DNA of 34,591 nt from Owenia fusiformis (taxonomy: Eukaryota > Annelida > Polychaeta > Sabellida > Oweniidae), in the NCBI GenBank assembly GCA_903813345.2, contig CAIIXF020000180.1, positions 73,410-108,000 on the forward strand, given 5' to 3'. Positions 12,328 through 22,636 of this stretch are shown here, piece after piece. The notes beneath the pieces are model-generated. The model did no database searches. It was not told the DNA's origin and was given only the letters and a program-made list of their open reading frames with translations. Made by a program: the position numbers and the translations under genes. Within the stretch, counting starts at the first letter, position 1; each line of letters opens with the position of its first letter.

Positions 12328-12550
12328 TCTAATAATGATAATGAACATATTACAATGTTACACAACATTAGTAGATGTTAATTAAATGTAAATTATTGTT
12401 AGTGCAATTTTCATTTTTCATTTAATGCTGCAACAAGTACACAAGTACCAAAAAGTGCAACGCCCACTTTTCCCTGAGAGCAGCTATGTGTGACTCTATT
12501 TGATAAATATTATTAATTTATTGGATCATTTGTTGGATAACACTAGCGCG

Positions 12551-12746
12551 CTAAGACGTCTTAGCTAAAACGTTTTAGCGTTAAAACGTTTTAGAAATGT
12601 AATGTAAATCCAGATTTACTCAAAAGCTCTCGGCTAAGAGCGCTTAGCTAAAACGTTTTAGGGCCCTAGTCATAGCTAAGACGTCTTAGCGTTAAAACGT
12701 TTTACAAGCTAGTGTAAATCCATCGGTTTTAGCTAAGAGCTCTTAG
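12551..12746. repeat. cluster of 14-bp palindromes CTAARRNNYYTTAG
   Basis: Perfect palindromes: CTAAGACGTCTTAG at 12551-12564 and 12676-12689; CTAAAACGTTTTAG at 12565-12578 and 12648-12661; CTAAGAGCGCTTAG at 12634-12647; CTAAGAGCTCTTAG at 12733-12746. Shorter TAAAACGTTTTA cores lie at 12582-12593 and 12693-12704. Two pairs are directly abutted. Between them are repeats of 'gtgtaaatcca'. Degenerate relatives (for example 'aaacgttttagccaaaacg') continue near 13070-13190. The core differs between copies, yet each copy stays palindromic. Confidence 0.9.
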
Positions 12747-13779
12747 CCCGGTTTTTGCGTTGCGCTGAACGAAACATTTGAAACTTTCCATTTGCATATG
12801 TCGCATGGTCTTTTATTTTGTCTTATCCCTTGTTCCCAATATTATTCCAAAAGTATGCCTGGCGATTTATCATAATCCTAATTTATGTATAAAATCGTCC
12901 TGCTCTCTTTCATGCTTTTAACAATGCTGTCTTTAGGACATATTTTTCTGAAACCGATGCATTCTTTAGTACAAAGTCGGGTACAAAGTAAAGAAGCGGG
13001 AAAGGAATAGCTATATTGACAACCAGTACTGAACTGCTTTTTTTCATTTTACATGTATACCTACATATCTCTAAGACGTTTGAGGAAAACAGGTGTAAAC
13101 TCGATCTTATTTCCTAATACGTCTTGAAAATGGTAATGTAAACTCAACTTAATTTTTCGAAAAAAACGTTTTAGCCAAAACGTCTTGGGATGCTGCGCAT
13201 AGTGTATATTGGGCTATTATATCAACTTTTCAGTGTTTTAGTGTAAAAACATATTATTACAATTTTTGATAAAGTAGCAGCCATAGAATCCAAACAGATT
13301 TGGAAATATTTCACTTTGAGAACAAAGGGACACATTTGGGAGGGGGTCAAATCGAGAATATTTCGAGCTATAAATACTGTTTTTATGGTAACCAAATAAC
13401 TTAGAGATTGGAAATTTTTGGCACTTACCAACCATAATATGCCCAACCCAATATTAGACAATGAATATCTGACATGCATTTGTATTATTTTTATTGGGTG
13501 GTATTCAAGTACCCCTAAGGTTTTCTTGGGGTAGGGGTATAAATTGACCCGATGGCCGTCTGCCACCCCTACATAAACTCCAACTACCCAGAAAGTGTCC
13601 ACCATAATCATACAGATGGTTTGAAATAGGTTGGAATGTGTAACCTTCCATGTAAGGAAGGTTGCATTTCTAGAGCACTTCTACAGAATGGGTCACAGTC
13701 TATTATAAACAAAGATAGTAAAAGATAGTAAACGGCCAAAATGCAATTCGAAAACGTATTTATCAGTTTACCGATGTTA

Positions 13780-14135
13780 ACCCCGATTCCCCAACATTTT
13801 TATTCTAAACTTCCGATTGTCTCCTGATTATCCTAATCAATCCCGATTTTCTCCAGATCATTTTTGTTAACCCCGATTTCCTCCCGATTTTCATTGTAAA
13901 CTCTAATTTTTTCTCAATTATCCTAATCAATCCCGATTTTCTCCCGATTATTTTTGTAAATCCAGATTTTTTCCCGATTTCATAGTAAACTCCCGATTTC
14001 TCCCGATAATCCTAAACAATTCCGATTTTCTCCCGATCTTTTTTTATAGAAATACCAATTTTCTCCCGATTTTTCTTAAAAAATCCCGATTTTCACCCAA
14101 ATTTTTCTTTAAAAATCTCTATTTCTCCCGATTTT
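13780..14135. repeat. minisatellite of TCCCGATTTT units
   Basis: About 350 bases made of imperfect repeats around 'tcccgattttctcccgatta' with 'tttttgtaaa' spacers, a larger period of roughly 60 bases and a basic unit near 15-17 bases. Pyrimidine-rich on this strand. No gene. Confidence 0.85.
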
Positions 14136-14640
14136 TGAAACGAAAATATTCCATTTTTATTTTTTTACTTGACAGGTATGTGATTTCTCAAAAAGTATTT
14201 GGATTTGAAGTTTATATTAGTTTTTGAGCTCTTACATCTCGTAACTGATGCAAAAGTAAAATGATAGTCAATGCGTAGAACCTTAAGAGAAATACTCGTA
14301 TATATCTCGACTTTCAATCGAAACTATTGATTTGGAGTCTCAAAATTTGAGATAACACCGTTTGTGTAATTTAGATGACCTTGACCTTTGACCTTGCAAA
14401 TTTTACTTTTTTAACCTCAGTTGGTCTTTTGTAATGAACTATACCTTTTGAATCACAAAAAGTAATTTGAAAAATCATTTTTTTAACCAGGGTCAAATCT
14501 TAAAAGTAAGGGCAGATTTCTGAGACATTTTAGATGTTTTTTTAAATGGTCCGTTTGAAGTTATTTGCCTAGACGGCAAACTGCTTACACTAAAAGAATA
14601 CTAATACTTGAATAAATCTGTATGCAAAAATTCAGACAAA
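14136..14640. other. intergenic with AGGTCA-type direct repeats
   Basis: No coding frame. At 14376-14395 is TGACCTTGACCTTTGACCTT, three half-sites of the nuclear-receptor type (AGGTCA on the minus strand), two of them spaced by one base (DR1) and the others overlapping. This kind of run is also a common component of invertebrate repeats with TTGACC tracts, and similar TTGACCTT runs recur at 15400-15740, so function is doubtful. Confidence 0.4.
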
Positions 14641-14649
14641 ATTATTGCT

Positions 14650-14930
14650 AATGATACCCTATAGTTCCTTAATAAAAATTGTCGAAGAATTCAGCTTATC
14701 TATTACTGAGAAAGTACTTGTCAAAAAGCGACTCAATTTTTGGACACCCGGTATAGTCAGTGGTGTCTCGATTTGCATGAAATAAAGCACATTGGAAAGA
14801 GAAAAATCATTTAAAAAATAGCTGTGGCACCAGTTAACAACTTAACTTTTTGACAAGTTCTCCGCAATAGATTACTAAAATTCATTGAAAAATTCTGTAA
14901 AGTAGCCTATGGGTATCATCAGTTAGTGGT
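14650..14930. mobile_element. small foldback element
   Basis: Arms at about 14650-14736 and 14844-14930 are imperfect reverse complements: 'tgataccctatag' pairs with 'ctatgggtatca', 'aattcagcttatctattac' with the region around 14865-14890, and 'acttgtcaaaaag' with 'actttttgacaagt'. The 110-base loop contains a short sequence ending in an AT-rich tract. Non-coding. Confidence 0.55.
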
Positions 14931-15319
14931 ACAAATATAAAAGATATGACAAAAGAAGTGACAAATCAAAAAGTCACGTAAAAAGTAAAAAGTCCAAAAT
15001 CAGAGCAGCGCAATGAGACCTTCATAGATTTTGTGCCAGCTATCAAGTGATGGCAACTCTAAATCAGTTCTAGTCTCAAAAAGCTTGTCGGCTTGTGTGT
15101 AAGCTGGCAGGTCTATTCATTTGTTTCATTGCTGTCTGTATCCAACATCCATTCAGTACAAAGTGTTAGTTCGGAAGAATGAACGATGCTTTTCAATGAA
15201 AGTGATACGGCTAAGTGTTTCAAGGTGAAAGGATGAGATGGATGAGTCGTAAAAGAATTAAAGAGCAAGAGTTGGAGTCGTGTAACTGTAAATTTAATAG
15301 ACTTATGAACATAGAACTA
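14931..15319. other. intergenic, nothing recognised
   Basis: No recognisable gene. An open frame at 15215-15433 overlaps the repeat that follows and lacks any recognisable domain. Confidence 0.4.
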
Positions 15320-15770
15320 CATTCAACTTGCTTCAAATTGTCCAATTGTTTTTCAAAATCATCTACAAATTATCAGAAGTTCAAATCAGACTTTAGATTT
15401 GAGATTCGACCTTCAATGACATTTTCAAGGTAAAAATAGGTCAAAAGGTATTTTTGTAAATCTTTTGACGGCGGTTGGCGATCGGCGTCTATAACAAATT
15501 CTTATAATTTCCAATAGCTTAACAGATACTGTTTAGACTGACTTCATTTTTTCAAAATCATCTACAAGAAATCAGAAGTTCAAATCCGACTTTAGATTTG
15601 AGATTTGACCTTCAATGACCTTCTCAAGGTCAAAAAGGTCTTTTTTCAACTTGCTGCAAATTGGTCAATTATTTTTCAAAATCATCTACAAGTTTCAGAA
15701 GTTCAAATCTGACTTTAGATTTGAGATTTGACCTTCTTTGAAGTTCTCAGATATTCAAATCTGACTAAGA
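15320..15770. repeat. imperfect tandem repeat, three copies
   Basis: Three copies of a unit built on 'tttttcaaaatcatctaca', 'agaagttcaaatc.gacttt' and 'agatttgagatttgacctt', with the first part starting near 15354, 15556 and 15676 (spacings about 202 and 120). The longer first spacing reflects an extra 80 bases between copies one and two. Confidence 0.8.
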
Positions 15771-16084
15771 TTGAACTCATTATATTGTGAGCAACAAGGC
15801 GGTGACATTTTGTCATGTCAATGCCTTGTTTTATATTTGTAGCCTCCAGCAAAAAACAGCAGCTTAAATAGCTCAAAATTGTTTTCTAAAAACTAGTTCA
15901 AGCTTTGTTTGATATTGTAATACAATTAAAATAACGATAATGTACTATTTACGATTTTTTATAGGACTAAATAGTACCATACCCCTGGGAAGTTATAATT
16001 TTGCAGCATGCAGTTAAAAACCCGTATCAATAGGAAGCAAATCAATGCATTTAAAATTTAATTGTTACTTGATAATGTTATTCA
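15771..16084. other. intergenic, nothing seen
   Basis: AT-rich sequence downstream of the receptor-like gene. No coding frame or repeat was recognised. Confidence 0.4.
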
Positions 16085-16090
16085 TTTATT
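16085..16090 (-). terminator. candidate polyadenylation signal
   Basis: AATAAA on the minus strand about 320 bases past the stop codon of the receptor-like gene. It is the first canonical hexamer I find downstream, which implies a 3' untranslated region of roughly 330-340 bases. Confidence 0.45.
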
Positions 16091-16407
16091 ACTTGAATTC
16101 GGCTGTGAAAATTGTTTTTACCACTTTAAAGCCCATCACCTTATATTTTCTAACACCAACTAGGTTACTCCTAAATATTGCATTGCCAAAAGTTATTTCT
16201 TGCAACTTTCCGGCAGAAGTGTAGCAGGTAATGATACATAAAGGGATTTTACCTTTACCTAGACGTCAGTTAGTTGTTTATAAACAATCACTACTTGACT
16301 TGGTATTAAATATTCATAAACATTTGAGAATATCCTTGAGCTATTCTTTTGTCGTTGAAATATAGGGGAGGATTTAAATTATTTTGCAAAATCAGCAGTC
16401 GTTTATC

Positions 16408-17822
16408 TTAATCATCATCACTGTTCACTGTCGTATATTCTTTCTTACGTCGATGTCTATACCTGCAGTAAATCTTAACTATTATACATACTAAAATAAT
16501 ACAAAAAACCAATCCAAGTGGTGCCGCGATCCCTATTGTTTCAACGAGAGGGACGTCGGTTGGTGTTGCTGTTGAAATCGGATGAGGCTTCGGATTTGGA
16601 GCCAAAGTCGGATCTGAAATTAATGCATAAATGCTATAATCAGCATATGCCTTTGCGTACTCGAAGTTATAAATATAGTTCCCGTTTTCAGATTTCGGAC
16701 ATCTTCTTAGTTCGCATATAACATCATCAAGTTGTTTGCTGTTGTAGTAATTGATGACATTGTATCCCCTCTCACATGCATAGATCATACATTGTCTCAA
16801 ATCCCGTGCCTCGTTAACTCTGAAAGAATCTCTACAAGCTGATATTTTACACTGTGGTCCTGCACTTATTTGTGTAAAAATCTCGTTTTCACAATTCGGT
16901 GTACCAGGATATGGAGCATTCCACCATTTAAATTCGTTCATCTCACTATCGCAAAAATTGTTTTCATAGTATTTCCACTTGGTACCTTCGCTATTACTTC
17001 TGCATTTAAATGCGATAAATTTGTTTTCTCTGGCTAAAAACTGAATGGAATTGAATCCCGCTTCGTGCAAAGAGTTGGGAATCACTTCGCTTTTAGTTTT
17101 GAAGGAGCTCTCCGCGTCATTACATTTTGGTGGTGTATGGTGAGACTTTATAGACAACGCAACTGATTGTTCCATGCTTAAATTATAGAAAGGCTTGGTG
17201 GTGTGACCAAGACTGAAAACGGTAGAACTATAAATATTGTTTTCAACTAGGTTTAAATCATAATCGTTTTCAGGTAAGCTCCATTTACAATGTGTCATTT
17301 CACAAGTGGTCGGCATATGTTCAGTTGCATCCACAAAGTTGAACACATTTGCTTTATGGTCGCAGGACTTTTCCATACATTCTTTTAAATTCTGAACGTT
17401 TACCATATCAATGCGATAGCAATTTGACTTCAAACCAACTCCAGTTCTCCAAGTTCGTCTTACGAAATATGAGTTATAACATTTAAACAATTTTGGACGT
17501 GGTCGGGCGTACGTAACTCCTGTAGAATCATTCATCACTGTATGCCGTACTTCCCAATTGTAGTCCCAGTCTGAGCCATCCGAGTTCGAGTTGCATCTAT
17601 AAATTTCACACCTCGTTTGAGCAGCATTGTAAAAAATGACATTAGCACCATTGACGAGGCAGGATTGCTTAAGGCATTGCTGAAGTGAAGAAGATGCATC
17701 GAGGGACCGAAACCCAAGTGGCATTTCACAATTTGGAGCGCTCGTCTCAATGTCGATTAATGGATCAAATCTCCTCACCATCAGGAAATCCCCTACGTAG
17801 CAGTTGTAATTTACGGAATTAT
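16408..17822 (-). CDS. receptor-like membrane protein with four Cys-rich repeats (3' terminal exon)
   Basis: An uninterrupted 1,415-base frame. The first Met (17838) is probably intronic: the exon most likely begins at 17822, after an acceptor reading CCGTTTTTCAG, in phase 1, giving 470 residues and a TAA stop. There is no signal peptide at this Met, so an upstream exon is missing. Numbering from the Met, three units share C-x4-C, then NV(I/F)N or NVIFY, then CE(I/M/L)xxC: C55/C60/C77/C82, C154/C159/C179/C184 and C350/C355/C375/C380. A fourth, between the last two, is degenerate and keeps only C279. Units often end in an aromatic motif (DWDYNWE, KWKYYEN, NYIYNFE). The spacing recalls PAN/Apple and MANSC domains, with the usual CC/CN pair missing. 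Two N-glycosylation sequons (NDST, NLSM), a Pro/Thr-rich stalk (407-432), a membrane segment at about 434-456 and a basic stop-transfer RYRHRRKK follow. The short tail has YTTV, a possible endocytic YxxPhi motif. It is probably a type I cell-surface protein; ligand unknown. Confidence 0.8.
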
Positions 17823-19084
17823 CTGAAAAACGGAACATTGAGGTATATACTAAATGACGTAATGGAATGTCTTATAATACACAAATTAATCGTGATCTAG
17901 CGTTATATTCGATATTTATTTCTCTTTTAATTGATAGAGTTACAACAATAGAAATTATCATGCATACATACAACGTATGTAAATTACAATATGAAAATAA
18001 CACAATATTTACATAATCATTTAATACTATGAAAATGAAGTCCTAAGAGAGTATTAATTTACCCTTAGCCTTTTACCTAACTTTTTACATTCACCTGTAC
18101 ATCGTTTTTATCTTGGCTCACGCCCCTGATAACACTCTTACTCAATTGTGACTGCGATATCGTTTTCCCTTAGTCTTAAATGCTATATGACTTTGTAAAA
18201 CATATTATTACCACCTTGCCGGGTCAGTTCTAGGGGTTTTAGTGCTAGTTTAGAAGGCATTCATTTTACTATATCGACCTGAGCAATATTTGTCGTCATA
18301 GTGGTGGTCAATACTGCCTGTCAAGAATGCAATTTTCCCCGGGAAATATGATATCGTTCAGTGCGTAAGATTTTCTTGCTGTTTCAGTCCTGGTTATTAA
18401 CGGTGGTAATAATACTAATAACGTCATTTCTGTGGGCAATATATTGAATATATTTCACTATATTACCCGCAATATAATAGCGGGAACAAACTATAACGAA
18501 ATATAGTCAAAATCATAAAACTTTCAAAACGTCACTAGAAAGTGTTCAAATTAAATATGTATATGGACTATTTTAGATATGAGTAATTGGCGAAGCAAGT
18601 TGTGATACTCGTTGATAGTCATTACTAAACAATTATTGACGATACATAAGAGACGCCCCTAGTATTCCTTTAGAATAAATTAAAAATACAATAATGCCAT
18701 GGGTAATTTACAGTTACGTAGTGACGACCGGTGTTAACGTTAATATAGGCTGTGTTTCATATTGTCCGTTGGACTAAAAGTCCTGGAAAAGTCCGGGACT
18801 TTATTATCTAGAATAACAAGGCCGATTGACTATATTTCATTGGTTGTTTTAATCTGGGGTTATATTGTATACAGAATTTTCAATACAAAAAATATAGTGT
18901 CCAAGGTTATATTGTCCCACGAACCATTATCGCCATATATTCAAGAAGACTATTATTTACTCTGACGCACCGATCCATAGTTTAAATAGAGCTAATTTAA
19001 TGGGAGTGATGAAATATGAATTTCATTCAGAGGGAAAATATGATATTGGCCAAGGAAAATATCATATTGACCGAGGGCGATTGT
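17823..19084. other. intron or upstream region, no exon found
   Basis: I looked on the minus strand for a short exon with a Met, a hydrophobic run and a phase-1 donor that could supply the signal peptide of the downstream gene. Several donor-like sites exist (near 18141 and 18207), but none follows a hydrophobic open frame. The stretch 18420-18500 has an AT-rich imperfect palindrome around 'ttacccgcaatataatagcgggaa'. The segment 19000-19080 resembles the hairpin family at 11286-11425. Confidence 0.4.
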
Positions 19085-19745
19085 GCATGTTTCCGTGAGT
19101 CCCATGTCATTATCAATCTGCAAAAAGATCCCCTGTAGAAGAGTTCAGAAGCAGTCAATCTTCCTAGTATGTAACCATAACATAAATATCTTCAAAATAT
19201 GTTGGGTTACAAGCTGGATTTTGTATAGTTTCAAAGATATTTGTGTTTGAATTTTTGGAAATCCCATTGACCGCCATTATAAACTACTATCAATATGGCT
19301 TTACTTAGTGTCCTTTTCTCAAGATGTTTGGTTTTTAAAAGGTCAATATATCAACTATAGAAATCTACAATATCAGAAAATTCCTAAGTGGACTTTTAGA
19401 GAATTTTTTTTCAAAATGTTTGGTTTTTAAAAGGTCAATATATCAACTATAGAAATCTACAATATCAGAAAATTCCTAAGTGGACTTTTAGAGAAAATGA
19501 CACTTTAGTAAAGCCATGTTGACAGCGGTTTATAATGGCAGCCAATGGGAGTTTTCGTGTGCAATTTATAGGCTAGATGTATTAAAAATAAGAGTTTGTA
19601 ACCCTTCTTATTTTAAAGGCATTTGAGGCATGGTTACATACTAGGAAGATTGACTCTATTGCTCTTGAACTGTTCTGCAGGGGTGCTTTTGAAAATTGAT
19701 TAATTAACATGGGGCTCAACGGAAACATGCAAAATTTTCGAAGCC
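19085..19745. mobile_element. 660-bp foldback element with internal tandem duplication
   Basis: Arms at 19085-19310 and 19500-19745 are reverse complements in blocks: 'gcatgtttccgt', 'agtcaatcttcctagtatgt' with 'aaccat', the 'taaactac/ggtttataatgg' region, and 'atggctttact'. The loop carries a 79-base perfect direct duplication (19324-19402 and 19416-19494), beginning ATGTTTGGTTTTTAAAAGG. Non-coding. A MITE-like or foldback transposon. Confidence 0.65.
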
Positions 19746-20224
19746 TGTCATTATCCACTGGGGCCACTGACACCACTTCGGTGGATATTAGAAATATATG
19801 TATCAATGATATTTTGGTAAAAAAAATGGTGCCTTATATATAGCAAGTGTAATTTAAGGGTTTCATTGTCATAATTGACAGCACTAATTGTCTCAAATGT
19901 CAAGACATGAATCTGGTCTTGCGCCATAACCATGATGCAACTACTTGCATGAATGTATTAAATATTTTCGGTTTTGTTGAAACAGATCTTAATGCTTTAA
20001 TGTTTTAGCAATAATGTATTATTAAAATTATATTTCACCTACCCGAATTTCGGATTGTGTCCTCTTTCTCAGCATTTGAAAAAGTAAGGAGGCATGAAAC
20101 TAATATTAGAGTCCAAATACGCATGGTCACAGTTTATAAAATTCCTTACGGACTTGAGCAAGAATGGTGTCGTTTGTTCGTTGCTTTTAAAACGTAAATA
20201 AAGTGCGTCTACTCTGCTGATATA
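19746..20224. other. intergenic, nothing seen
   Basis: No recognisable gene or repeat beyond short AT-rich stretches. Small open frames here lie on the flank of the foldback element and look like chance. Confidence 0.4.
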
Positions 20225-20345
20225 CACTGCCCTCCATAAGTTTGGAAACCTGAAGTTTTCATTGGATGGAGTATCAAGGCCTGTTATGTTTGAATCTTAA
20301 TTTTGTTCCTAAATTAAATTTTTCGGAACATCAAAAGGGTGTCAA
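20225..20345. mobile_element. Tc1/mariner-type element end
   Basis: Begins TACACTGCCCTCCATAAGTT and then matches the left 110 bases of the 28560 element: 'gtttggaaacc', 'gttttcattg', then 'gtttgaatct.aatt.tgtt' and 'cct'. No inverted partner end was found to the right, so it is truncated, or its right end has diverged. Confidence 0.55.
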
Positions 20346-21160
20346 ATGAGCTCAAAAGTAGGTCAATGTAACGTAGGGGGTAGACTTTTTGGTGTATTTT
20401 TTACTTTTTTTCAATAAAAAACCACATATAATATTTTGTTAGCCAGAAAAAGGTAATAAATGTGATAGATGTATATGTATATACGATCCACATTCTAAGC
20501 ACAAAAACGTGGGTAAATAGCTTGGATCTTGAGATTTGAAGAAATGAAATATTAAAAATGGGAGAGGGGAGACAAAACATAGTCTAGGACCTAAACTAAT
20601 AATTACATCGTAGCAAGTTGAGTTTTGGCGGAGAAGAACGTGTTTTAGTGCATTTCTGTCAGCGAACTCGCGACTGACCGTGTGTCAAAAATAAGCATAT
20701 TTGACCCAAAATCTGACACCAGTCATTGGAAAATCATTTATTTACTCGAATTATTTGGATCAAAAAGCGAGTCGCGGACCGTTGTGCGCCGCATTGGATA
20801 TATTGAAAACATTATATCTCATTCAATAGAAGTCTGGTTACCTTATAATATGGCTTGTTTGAAAGCGTATTTAGAAAACTATATTCAAAATAAACTAAGT
20901 AGAACCAGCTCATGTGATTTTCCACCAGCCTAATTTAGCTGCGATAGGCCCTAACCACCTCCATTGTTGCCCAAAACAAAAAAACAATTTTTTCTTGACG
21001 GGAAAGTACCGGGGAAAAATCTGCCCCCTATTCAAACTTATAGAGGCGAGTGTAAATAATATATGTTTGTATCCTTTTGAAACTCACGACGTCATTATGT
21101 TACTCCAATATTCAATATTTATTCACCCTTATCAGTTTTTATGTCATCGCCTTGTTTCGA
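20346..21160. other. intergenic, unassigned open frames
   Basis: Open frames at 20682-20933 and 20914-21213 on the plus strand have no recognised domain. The first has no ATG at its left edge and neither shows splice context. No function is claimed. Confidence 0.35.
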
Positions 21161-21265
21161 TGGGGTCAATATTGATAATTTTAAAATGTAACGCTCATGA
21201 ATACAAACTTTAAGATTTCACTCAGGAAGTGATGTCATCAACTATAAAATTGTATAATCTTGTAC
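21161..21265. mobile_element. diverged partial copy of the TTAA element
   Basis: Shares 'ggtcaatattgat.att', 'taagattt' and 'caggaagtgatgtcatcaac' in the same order as the left arm of the element at 5125-5665. Only about 105 bases are recognisable, so it is truncated or degraded. Confidence 0.55.
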
Positions 21266-21345
21266 TCACCTAGTAACTCTGACGATACGTCAGCGTAACA
21301 AGATGGAAGAACTTCCGGGTTTCGTTTTCGTTAAGATGTTTATTT
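21266..21345. promoter_or_regulatory. weak promoter-like cluster
   Basis: A short CpG-containing stretch with TGACGATACGTCA (inverted CREB/ATF half-sites) and GGAAGAACTTCC (inverted ETS-type half-sites), beside a CAAGATGG motif. An excellent donor (TAG then GTGAGT) lies on the minus strand at about 21256. This could be the promoter and first non-coding exon of a minus-strand transcript, possibly the gene at 16408-17822, but no coding link is visible. Confidence 0.2.
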
Positions 21346-21779
21346 CTCGATTTTACACCACTCATTGGGCAGGTTGTGGACAATATTTTGGCTCAAAGTT
21401 AAGGAAGATGGTCTAGTTCGAGAATATGCATGCTGTTCTATGTTTAGTGTATTAACGAAGACGCAATTCATATATTTATTCTCTCGCTTTTGTTACGTTG
21501 ACGATTTTCATGAAAATTGCCAATGTGACGTTGACGAAGACACTTTGTTACACTGCAAATGAAAAATGTTGATCTTTGGAATGTCATGGGGTATCGAAAG
21601 CTCCAGATCTAGGTTTATAGATTTGTAGCATGTGTCCGGGGGCATATGTAAAGCTGAAGCTGAGACAATGAATCAAAATCTTAGTATTATTCTCATATAC
21701 ATTCTTATAATATGTGTATTCCATTCCATTCCAATATTAATACAAAACTAAGACATCCTATTCATAATGTAATTCATAA

Positions 21780-21895
21780 GAGGCTCAAATAACTGCGGAT
21801 GATCTGATAGCGTTATTGGTAGACCTATTGCCTTTGCCTGAGGACCTCCTGTTATGCACGGGTTTGATGATTGGATCATGAGATTCAATCATCTT
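21780..21895 (+). repeat. possible degenerate tRNA-derived SINE head
   Basis: The stretch contains TAGCGTTATTGG near 21807 and GGGTTTGATGA near 21861, about 54 bases apart. These resemble the A and B boxes of a tRNA-type RNA polymerase III promoter, each with one or two mismatches. No cloverleaf can be drawn with confidence, so it is not called a tRNA gene. Confidence 0.25.
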
Positions 21896-22534
21896 TTGAT
21901 CCAATCACCATTTGAAACGCGGGGTTGTGGGAATGCGAAGATATTTACTTTATGGTCCAATCTCTTCCCTGTGAAAGAGTATTCACTGCGAGGCGTAACA
22001 AGTACCATCGAACACTACATTAACTAACGAGCCTTCAATTCTCAAATGGCCACCCTATGGGAAACACTGCCCAAAACTAGTTTATTTCAAAAGTAGAATC
22101 GACCCCTATTCAAATGGCTAGTGCGAAAAAGTCAGACCACTCTGGTGGAGAACTATGAATAATGGGCAATAGAGACAGAATTTCGAACAATCATCGTTCA
22201 TCATCGCAAGCTATTCAGACCAGAGACAGACTTCACTGCATCAAAAGTGGTTCCAATACTATTTTCTAAATATTCTATTTTTATAAATAACATTTTATGT
22301 TATAAAATTGTAAACGGTTTAAGCATGATAATTCTGTAGTAAAATTATGTTTACACGCTCGGTTGATAAAGTTGGCAACACAAATGTTAAATTGATACTG
22401 TAGTATAGAATAGGTGGTTCAAAAAGTTTTGCAATTGATGCCATAACTTCAAGGAAAATAGGACTTTTACAATTAAACATGGTACACATATGTGTTATAC
22501 ATTTATACATTATTTGTTAAAATCTTGAGATATG
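21896..22534. other. intergenic, nothing seen
   Basis: No gene recognised. The minus-strand frame at 22319-22510 has no identifiable domain. Confidence 0.35.
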
Positions 22535-22549
22535 GTTGCTATGGTAACC
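22535..22549. promoter_or_regulatory. X-box-like palindrome (RFX type)
   Basis: GTTGCTATGGTAACC is a near-perfect inverted repeat of the RFX half-site (GTTRCC / GGTAAC). RFX sites control ciliary genes in animals, but no gene starts nearby and such sequences also occur in repeats. Confidence 0.3.
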
Positions 22550-22636
22550 AGGGTGGTGGGTACCATGCTCAACCCGAAATTACGTTTTTCCAAATAGTTT
22601 TCCTGCTTGAATAAACTCTTTGTAAAGTGGCAATTA

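Larger units (their letters stand above)
8670..13660. mobile_element. 5-kb composite bounded by 170-bp inverted repeats
   Basis: The left arm (about 8670-8855) and the reverse complement of the right arm (about 13487-13655) align over about 170-180 bases, with runs such as 'gacactttctgggtagttgg', 'ggttacacattccaacctat' and 'tttatacccctaccccc'. Between them lie a satellite array, a second inverted-repeat element and a palindrome cluster. The arms can be read as protein in a shared frame, but the differences fall mostly at first and second codon positions, which argues against selection on a protein. No transposase was recognised. Probably a large non-autonomous or gutted DNA transposon that took later insertions. 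Confidence 0.55.

Noticed and set aside
13222-13611. 129-codon minus-strand frame partly shared with the opposite arm at 8720
   Set aside because: The arms differ mainly at first and second codon positions, and the left arm reaches a stop soon after; this reflects DNA-level inverted-repeat homology, not a protein.
21780-21895. tRNA gene
   Set aside because: A- and B-box-like motifs are present but mismatched, and no cloverleaf or anticodon arm can be drawn.
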